Shown here piece after piece: positions 58,444-64,000 of a DNA stretch of 64,000 bases. A program made the translations under genes and the position numbers. Below the pieces are notes generated by a model that saw only the letters and a list, made by a program, of their open reading frames with translations, was not told where the DNA came from and did not search any database. The DNA is from an uncultured Candidatus Saccharibacteria bacterium. GTDB taxonomy: Bacteria > Patescibacteriota > Saccharimonadia > Saccharimonadales > Saccharimonadaceae. The stretch lies in the NCBI GenBank assembly GCA_938036825.1, contig CALHWD010000006.1:62001-126000 (forward strand). The letters are read 5' to 3'. Position 1 is the stretch's first letter; every line of letters starts with the position of its first letter.

Positions 58444-59661
58444 TTACTTAATCTGATTTGCCATATTCGAGATTGGCAACATCACCGAGGCGGCAATGAG
58501 CCCGACCATGCCGCCCATGATGACGATCATGACGGGCTCGATGATGGAGCTGATGCCATCGATCGCGACGTCCACTTCCTCCTCATAATAATCTGCTACC
58601 TTTACAAGCACGGTATCGGTCTGGCCAGTCTCTTCGCCAACGGAAAGCATTTGTGCCACGATGGGTGGGAAGAGTGGATTTTTTTCGATGATACTCGAGA
58701 GGTTGCGCCCATTTTTGACTTGCTCGGCAGCATCATTGAGGGCATTTTCGTAGACTTTGTTGCCCACCGCTCGGGCAGTAACGCGGAGGGATTCGAGCAC
58801 TGCTACCCCCGACCCCATCAACGCTGAGAACGTGCGAGCAAAGCGGGCAACGGCGATTTTAGTGATGATATCGTTGATTTTTGGTATCTTGAGAATGATG
58901 GTGTGGAGCCAGAGTTTGCCTGCTGGTGTCTTGATATAGCGGCGGAAGAAGTATATCCCCGCACCGAGCGCAGCAATGATAAAGATTCCATACTGAATGA
59001 TAAACGCGCTCAATCCGAGCATAAACTCGGTAATGGCGGGTAACTTGGCATCTGGCCCGCCGAGGCCACGCACAATACTGCCGATTTGTGGAATAACAAA
59101 GACCATCAAGCCAAAAAAGGCGGCAATAGTGATAACGATGAGCACGGTGGGGTATGTCATGGCGCTTTTGATCTTCTTGCGCATACTGGCGTTTTTTTCT
59201 TGTTGCATGGCCAGGCGCTTGAGGATATCATCGAGAATACCAGCTGCCTCGCCCGCGCGCACCATGTTAATAAAAACGGTATTAAAGGTCTCTGGGTGCT
59301 TTTCGAGTGCGTCGGCGAGTGCCATACCGCCCTCAACATCGCGTAGCAGGTCACCTGTCACCATTTGGAGGGCTTTACTACTGGTGTGGTCGTGCAGCGA
59401 ACCCATGGCGCGCAGCAGCGGCACACCGGCCGACACCATGGCGCTGAGCTGACGGGTAAACATCACCAAGTCCTCACTCTTGACCTTGTTGCCACCAAAG
59501 AGAGCAAAGCTGGCGCGCTTTGGCTTGATTTCCTCAGCACTAATTGGTCGCAGGCCTTGACGGCTCAGGCTGGCTAAGGCACTGGCACGATCGGGAGCGT
59601 CGATCGTTCCATTGATGGAGTCATTTTTGTTCGTGATGGCGATGTAGCGAAATTGTGGCAT
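58444..59661 (-). CDS. pilC: Type IV pilus inner-membrane platform protein PilC (GspF family)
   Basis: 405 residues. Two T2SSF domains ('FTRQLSAMVSAGVPLLRAM' and 'FARTFSALMGSGVAVLESL') and three transmembrane segments (about 170-190, 215-235, 375-400) are as in PilC/GspF, which anchors the assembly ATPase. It begins one base after the pilB stop, so the two are translationally coupled. Confidence 0.95.
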   Translation of the reverse strand: MPQFRYIAITNKNDSINGTIDAPDRASALASLSRQGLRPISAEEIKPKRASFALFGGNKVKSEDLVMFTRQLSAMVSAGVPLLRAMGSLHDHTSSKALQMVTGDLLRDVEGGMALADALEKHPETFNTVFINMVRAGEAAGILDDILKRLAMQQEKNASMRKKIKSAMTYPTVLIVITIAAFFGLMVFVIPQIGSIVRGLGGPDAKLPAITEFMLGLSAFIIQYGIFIIAALGAGIYFFRRYIKTPAGKLWLHTIILKIPKINDIITKIAVARFARTFSALMGSGVAVLESLRVTARAVGNKVYENALNDAAEQVKNGRNLSSIIEKNPLFPPIVAQMLSVGEETGQTDTVLVKVADYYEEEVDVAIDGISSIIEPVMIVIMGGMVGLIAASVMLPISNMANQIK

Positions 59662-59662
59662 G

Positions 59663-61444
59663 TTATTCCTTTGTGACGCGGAGCACTTCTTCTACAGTGG
59701 TGTTGCCGCGGATTGCTTTTATTAATCCATCGGTGAGCATAGTGGTCATCCCCTCGGCGACGGCTTGGTCTTGGATTTCATTGCTAGTATTGCCGCCGAT
59801 AATCATCTTTTGGATTTCGCGCGAAGTGCCGAGGACTTCGTAGATACCTACCCGACCCTTGAAGCCTGTGTGATTACACTCATCGCAGCCATTTGGGTTG
59901 GGCTGCCAGAGGGCAGTGATGGTCGTGTCTGTCGTGCCCCAGGGTGTCTCACCACCAACCTTTTGGACGATCGCCTGGGCCTCGAGCTGATGGATGTAAT
60001 AGAAATTTTGACCCGGCGCAAGGTGGAAGAGGCGAGTGATCTCTGCAACCTCTGTTTGGTTGGGCACGTAACTCTGGCGGCAATTCATGCAGAGGCGGCG
60101 CACCAGGCGCTGGCCCACCACGGCCTTAACGGTACTGGCGATAAGGAAGGGCTCGATCCCCATATCGAGCAGGCGCGGCAAACAAGTGGCGGCGTTGTTG
60201 GTGTGGAGTGTACTAAACACCAAGTGGCCGGTTAGGGCAGCTTGGACGCCAAGGTTGGCTGTCTCGCCATCGCGGATCTCGCCCACCATGATAATGTTTG
60301 GGTCTTGGCGTAGCAGGGCACGCAAACCACTGGCGAAAGTCATGCCAGCTTTGCTATTGGTTTGGGTTTGGTTGACGCCGGGGATCTTATACTCTACTGG
60401 ATCCTCAATGGTTGAGATATTGACCTCTGGTGTATTAAGCATCGAAAGGACGGAGAAAAGTGAGGTAGACTTGCCGCTTCCGGTTGGACCTGTCACGAGG
60501 ATCATCCCATTGGGCTCGGTCAGTGCTTGATTAATAACAGCCAGCGAATGACCCCAGTAGCCGAGCTGCTCGAGTGTCACTGCTTGGTTTGATTCGTCGA
60601 GGATACGCATCACCACCTTCTCACCATCAGCGATGGGTAACGTGCTAACGCGCAGGGCATACTGCTTGCCTGCGACTTTGATCTTAAAGCGACCGTCTTG
60701 CGGTACGCGGCGTTCGTCTATCTTAAGGTTGGAGAGGATCTTAATGCGGCTTACGAGCGCACCAAGCACATTCTTGGGTAGGCGGTTTACTTCTTTAAGG
60801 ACGCCATCAATCCGGTAACGTACTTGTACGAATTGCTCGCGGGGCTCGATGTGGATATCGCTGGCGTTGCTGCGGATGGCATATTCCAGTAACAAGTTAA
60901 CCGTCTGGGCGATTGGTGAGTCTTCCGCTACCTCTGCTTCGGTCACTTTTTGGTTGGAGCCATCATCCTCGCGCTGGATGTCGATCACTTCCTTGAGCTC
61001 CTGCGTCACATCGCCGCGGTATCCCTCAAGACACTCCAAGATGTTACTACGCGGCGCAATGTAGACACGAGTGTTGGTGCCAATTTCCTTTTCGATAAAG
61101 TTGACGGCTTGCACATCGTCTGGGTCGTCCATCGCAAGGTGGATGAGCCCATTAGGGTCGATCTTGAAGATGACAGCGTTATACTGGCGCGCGATTCGCT
61201 CAGGGATGCGCATGAGGATGTCGGAAGGGATGTCGCGGGGGTCGAGCTCAATGTAGGGAATGTCGGCGTAGGTGGCATAGAGCTTAGTGAGGGCACGCTC
61301 GTCGATAAGGTTGTTTTGCAAGACAATATCTTGCAGTCGCAAATTAGACGACGCAGCCTCACTCACCAGTGGTTGGAGCTGCTGGCTGGTCGCAGCGCCA
61401 CTGCGCTCGAGAAGTTTGACGATAGTAGAATCAGATATATGCAT
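59663..61444 (-). CDS. pilB: Type IV pilus assembly ATPase PilB (GspE family)
   Basis: 593 residues. An N-terminal GspE/MshEN domain ('LRLQDIVLQNNLIDERALTKLYA' region) precedes the ATPase core: Walker A 'GPTGSGKST', 'ISTIEDPVEYKI' (Asp box), 'NIIMVGEIRDGETA' (Walker B), 'STLHTNNA' (His box). A zinc tetracysteine is split between 'CMNCRQ' and 'CDECNHTGFKGRVGIYE', with an unusual insert of about 50 residues between the pairs. It powers pilus extension; no PilT retraction ATPase is in the window. Confidence 0.95.
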   Translation of the reverse strand: MHISDSTIVKLLERSGAATSQQLQPLVSEAASSNLRLQDIVLQNNLIDERALTKLYATYADIPYIELDPRDIPSDILMRIPERIARQYNAVIFKIDPNGLIHLAMDDPDDVQAVNFIEKEIGTNTRVYIAPRSNILECLEGYRGDVTQELKEVIDIQREDDGSNQKVTEAEVAEDSPIAQTVNLLLEYAIRSNASDIHIEPREQFVQVRYRIDGVLKEVNRLPKNVLGALVSRIKILSNLKIDERRVPQDGRFKIKVAGKQYALRVSTLPIADGEKVVMRILDESNQAVTLEQLGYWGHSLAVINQALTEPNGMILVTGPTGSGKSTSLFSVLSMLNTPEVNISTIEDPVEYKIPGVNQTQTNSKAGMTFASGLRALLRQDPNIIMVGEIRDGETANLGVQAALTGHLVFSTLHTNNAATCLPRLLDMGIEPFLIASTVKAVVGQRLVRRLCMNCRQSYVPNQTEVAEITRLFHLAPGQNFYYIHQLEAQAIVQKVGGETPWGTTDTTITALWQPNPNGCDECNHTGFKGRVGIYEVLGTSREIQKMIIGGNTSNEIQDQAVAEGMTTMLTDGLIKAIRGNTTVEEVLRVTKE

Positions 61445-61457
61445 AGTACTTACGCTT

Positions 61458-61463
61458 ATTGTA
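61458..61463 (-). promoter_or_regulatory. -10 box of pilBC
   Basis: TACAAT on the minus strand, 13 bases before ATG 61444; short or absent leader. Confidence 0.5.
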
Positions 61464-61528
61464 GCTCATTATGCTTATGCTGACTAGAGGATAGAGCGAT
61501 ATTCGTATCAACGGAGGTAAGGCTGTGC

Positions 61529-61534
61529 TATACT
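61529..61534 (+). promoter_or_regulatory. Extended -10 box of tsaE
   Basis: TGC-TATACT, nine bases before ATG 61544. Confidence 0.6.
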
Positions 61535-61543
61535 AGAGCCAGT

Positions 61544-62002
61544 ATGCGTGTTATCTGTCAATCACTTACTGATACGTTGCAGCTTGGGCAACGCCTCGGC
61601 CAGGCATTGCGCGGTGGTGAGGTGATTGTGCTAGTAGGGGATATTGGCGCAGGCAAGACAACGCTTGTTAAGGGGGTCGCGCATGGCCTCGCCATTACCG
61701 ATGATATCCAAAGCCCAACCTTTACGATTAGTCGGCTATACCACGGGCGCGATGATATCCAGCTTGCGCATTATGATTTTTATCGTTTAGGCGATGCAGG
61801 GGTGATGCAGCTTGAATTGGCTGAGGCGATTGCTGAGCCCCGCACAGTGACTATCATCGAGTGGGCTCAGGCTGTAGCGGATGTCGTCCCACCCGACCAC
61901 CTAACGATCACCATTACTGCACAGAGCGAGACAGTCCGCTGGCTGGATATTGAGGCTGGTGGCACCGTGTCGACCCAGCTTCTCCAGGAGGTCTCGGCAT
62001 GA
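61544..62002 (+). CDS. tsaE: tRNA t6A synthesis ATPase TsaE
   Basis: 152 residues. P-loop 'VLVGDIGAGKTTLVKGVAHGL', 'SPTFTISRLYHG' and 'LAHYDFYRLGDAGVMQLELAEAI' are the family signatures. TsaE works with TsaB and TsaD to make N6-threonylcarbamoyladenosine-37 in tRNAs reading ANN codons; both Asn and Lys tRNAs of this window would be substrates. It overlaps tsaB by ATGA. Confidence 0.95.
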   Translation: MRVICQSLTDTLQLGQRLGQALRGGEVIVLVGDIGAGKTTLVKGVAHGLAITDDIQSPTFTISRLYHGRDDIQLAHYDFYRLGDAGVMQLELAEAIAEPRTVTIIEWAQAVADVVPPDHLTITITAQSETVRWLDIEAGGTVSTQLLQEVSA

Positions 62003-62388
62003 TTATTTTGTGGAATAGCGCAGGGATGGTCGTGGAGCTAACATTGGTAGATGACACTGGTACTCAGACGAGCTATGAGTGGCCAGCTGGCCGCACTCTG
62101 GCGCGTGATATGCTGGCTTATCTGCATGATCGCTTGGCCGAGCATGGCAAGACACTAGCAGATATGACTGGCATTGGGGCGCGGTCTGGGCCGGGGAGCT
62201 TTACGGGGCTGCGGATTGGCCTGACGGTGCTTAATACACTCGCGCACGAGCAACATATCCCGATCGTTGGCGCGGCGGGTGATGATTGGCGCACTGTCTG
62301 CCTTAAGCGGCTAGCACATGGCGAGGATGATAACATTGTCTTACCTCAGTACGGCGCAGCTGCACACATCACCCAACCAAAGAAGTAG
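61999..62388 (+). CDS. tsaB: TsaB-like tRNA t6A synthesis protein, short form
   Basis: 129 residues. The core 'DMTGIGARSGPGSFTGLRIGLTVLNTLAHEQHIPIVG' region is the TsaB signature. Typical TsaB has over 200 residues with a second actin-like lobe; here the protein ends soon after the first lobe ('AAAHITQPKK'). The 194 bp downstream do not continue the domain in any frame. The first lobe includes the TsaD/TsaE-contacting helices, so the short form may still act as a scaffold. Confidence 0.88.
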   Translation: MIILWNSAGMVVELTLVDDTGTQTSYEWPAGRTLARDMLAYLHDRLAEHGKTLADMTGIGARSGPGSFTGLRIGLTVLNTLAHEQHIPIVGAAGDDWRTVCLKRLAHGEDDNIVLPQYGAAAHITQPKK

Positions 62389-62453
62389 CGAGTATGAAGC
62401 ATAAGGGTAATAAATCGTTACCTCTGTAAATAGATAGACCGCTATATTGCCAG

Positions 62454-62483
62454 TTGCGCAAATTAGCCAAAACGCGATACAAT
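62454..62483 (+). promoter_or_regulatory. Promoter of rny
   Basis: TTGCGC (62454-62459), 18-base spacer, TACAAT (62478-62483), followed by a leader of about 90 nt and Shine-Dalgarno GAAAGGAA before ATG 62583. Confidence 0.5.
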
Positions 62484-62582
62484 ATATTAGTCTGTAGATA
62501 GGTTTAATGTTTGATAACACCGGTGTGGGCTGACGTAAGTCTGATGTAATAAGAACAACACATATCCGGAGAAAGGAATACC

Positions 62583-64000
62583 ATGATAGAAGTACTCTTC
62601 GCGGCGATTGGCGTGGCGCTTGGTTTTGGTGGCAAGTACGCCTACGATCGCCAGCAAACCACCAATGGCCAGCGGACAATTGACAAAGAATTGGCTCAGG
62701 CCAAGCAGCAGGCGGGCGATATCGTCCTCAAGGCCAAGGACGAGGCACTGCGGATCGAGAATGAGCGCCGCCGCGCGATGCAAAAGACAGAGAATCGTTT
62801 GCTCGAGCGCGAGGCGAGCTTAGATCGCAAACTCGACGAACTTGATCGCCGCAGTGAGAAGCTCCGCAAGAGCGAGACAGAAGTCGATGAGCTCAAGAAT
62901 GAGATCCGTGAGATTCGGGGCCGGCAGCAGGCCAAGCTCGAGAAAATCGCTGGCCTCACCAAGCAAGACGCCGCCAGCAAGCTGATGCATATGACCGAGC
63001 GTGATATCCGCCAAGACCTGACTGGCTTGGTTGATAAATTGCAGCGCGAAGCGATGGATGATGCCGAGGAGAAGGCCCAGATGATCCTCGTGACAGCGAT
63101 GGAGCGCATGAGTAGCGAAGTGACGGCTGAGCGTACGGTGACTGCCATTAAGCTGCCCGACGACGATATGAAGGGTCGTATCATTGGTAAAGAGGGGCGC
63201 AACATTCAGGCTCTGCAGCGAGCCACCGGTGTTGACATCTTGGTGGACGACACGCCAGGGATGATTGTTCTCAGTAGCTTTGATCCAGTGCGTCGCCAAG
63301 TGGCACGCCTGAGTCTTGAGATGTTAATGAAAGACGGACGGATCCACCCTGGCCGCATCGAAGAGGTTGTGGCCAAGGCAAATAAGCAAATTGACAAAGA
63401 AGTCGTGCGTGCTGGTGAAGATGCGGCGCGTGAGATTGGCGTAGCTGGTATTCCAAAGGAGCTGCTCCACCTTGTGGGTGAGCTGAAGTTCCGGACAAGC
63501 TATGGCCAAAACGTCTTGAAGCACAGTACTGAGATGGCCCAGATTGCGGGGTTGATTGCAGCAGAGATTGGGGCAGATGTACGTACCGTCAAGATCGCCA
63601 CACTACTCCACGATATGGGTAAGGCAGTGACGCACAAAATGGAAGGTAAGCACCACCACATTGGAGCAGAGCTAGCGCGCAAGGCAGGCTTGAGCGAGGC
63701 AATTTGCCACGCCATTGAAGCTCATCACGATGATATTGAAGCCACAACGCCTGAGGCGATCGTTGTGCGGGTGTGCGATGCAGCCAGTGCTGCTCGGCCT
63801 GGTGCGCGCAACATGAGCGCCGAGAACTTCGTCGAGCGAATGCGCGACCTTGAGAATGTTGCGACCAGCTTCCGTGGTATCGACAAAGCCTATGCAATTA
63901 GTGCTGGGCGCGAAGTGCGCGTCATTGTTCGGCCAGAAGTAGTGGATGATCTGAGTGCCATCAAGCTCGCGCGAGATATCGCTACCAAGATTGAGAGTAC
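62583..64000 (+). CDS. rny: Ribonuclease Y (partial, 3' end outside window)
   Basis: At least 472 residues to the window edge. An N-terminal membrane helix (about 2-20) is followed by a long charged coiled coil (about 30-190), a KH domain ('KGRIIGKEGRNIQALQRATG', about 198-217) with 'VDDTPGMIVLS', and an HD domain ('KIATLLHDMGKA', about 336-347, and 'AIEAHHDD'). RNase Y is the membrane-bound endonuclease that initiates mRNA decay where RNase E is absent. Little is missing at the C-terminus, perhaps 30-40 residues. Confidence 0.95.
   Translation, partial: MIEVLFAAIGVALGFGGKYAYDRQQTTNGQRTIDKELAQAKQQAGDIVLKAKDEALRIENERRRAMQKTENRLLEREASLDRKLDELDRRSEKLRKSETEVDELKNEIREIRGRQQAKLEKIAGLTKQDAASKLMHMTERDIRQDLTGLVDKLQREAMDDAEEKAQMILVTAMERMSSEVTAERTVTAIKLPDDDMKGRIIGKEGRNIQALQRATGVDILVDDTPGMIVLSSFDPVRRQVARLSLEMLMKDGRIHPGRIEEVVAKANKQIDKEVVRAGEDAAREIGVAGIPKELLHLVGELKFRTSYGQNVLKHSTEMAQIAGLIAAEIGADVRTVKIATLLHDMGKAVTHKMEGKHHHIGAELARKAGLSEAICHAIEAHHDDIEATTPEAIVVRVCDAASAARPGARNMSAENFVERMRDLENVATSFRGIDKAYAISAGREVRVIVRPEVVDDLSAIKLARDIATKIES

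Noticed and set aside
1..64000. CRISPR array, IS element, prophage or integrase
   Set aside because: I saw no regularly spaced repeats, transposase, integrase or phage structural genes in any frame.
1..64000. UGA recoded as glycine (Gracilibacteria/Absconditabacteria code)
   Set aside because: TGA ends many genes with exact ATGA overlaps, and domains end at the expected places; the standard bacterial code applies.

Overview
The window looks like a chromosomal segment of a Candidatus Saccharibacteria (TM7, Patescibacteria/CPR) genome. The evidence is the compact layout with ATGA gene overlaps, a small streamlined gene set, a monoderm-style type IV pilus operon, a secreted lysozyme-like 'ADW..GNIVDD' protein (1..679) of a kind I associate with this lineage, and many genes that begin only a few bases after a -10 promoter box. 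Nine gene pairs overlap by exactly ATGA, so TGA is read as stop and the UGA-Gly recoding of Gracilibacteria/Absconditabacteria does not apply. The species assignment is inference from gene content; no rRNA is present.

Layout. 1-3.2 kb: two envelope proteins and a DUF2142 membrane protein. 3.2-21.6 kb: a surface-glycan region with a Wzx-type flippase, GT8, GT2 and GT4 glycosyltransferases, a DUF2304 membrane partner, the dTDP-L-rhamnose pathway (rmlA; rmlB-nudix-rmlC-rmlD; a second rmlD paralogue), galE, glmS, a WbaP-type initiating sugar-phosphate transferase and an O-antigen ligase/polymerase-like protein. 21.6-24.8 kb: a LexA-type DNA-binding protein without a protease domain, a VanW/class-A beta-lactamase-like hydrolase, tRNA-Asn and an EEP-family phosphoesterase. 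24.8-34.1 kb: an HD plus DUF1152-like fusion, a PdaC-like deacetylase, a kinase-phosphoesterase-ligase RNA-repair protein, a YraQ/YcgQ-type permease pair and a membrane-anchored propeller-like protein. 34.2-40.9 kb: radC, a CIRCE-controlled dnaJ, a three-gene ATP-grasp (RimK-like) cluster with one retropepsin-like fusion, and yebC. 41.2-49.1 kb: tRNA-Lys, ruvC, a class A PBP, ruvA, small metabolic or repair genes and ruvB. 49.1-55.1 kb: a PH-domain protein, a pilin, recA, HIT/Nudix/hydrolase genes and recX. 55.1-61.5 kb: a PRC-barrel protein and a type IV pilus operon (pilB, pilC, pilM, pilN, pilO and a small PilP-like protein). 61.5-64 kb: tsaE, a short tsaB, and rny, which runs off the right edge.

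How it fits together. The left third makes activated sugars (dTDP-rhamnose, UDP-galactose, glucosamine-6-P), builds lipid-linked glycans, flips them and ligates or polymerises them on the surface. PBP1A, the PdaC-like deacetylase and the SxxK hydrolase act on peptidoglycan. RuvABC, RecA, RecX, RadC and a LexA-like repressor form a recombination/SOS-like set. The pilus operon probably serves attachment, which would suit an episymbiont.

The most notable observations are: a recurring -10 box placed exactly six bases before the start codon (leaderless mRNA signature, 14 cases); an RNA-repair protein whose ligase half looks Rnl1-like; an AT-rich ATP-grasp/retropepsin cluster; an HD-DUF1152 fusion; a GT8 enzyme lacking its DxD motif; and a perfect 41-nt palindrome in a divergent promoter region.
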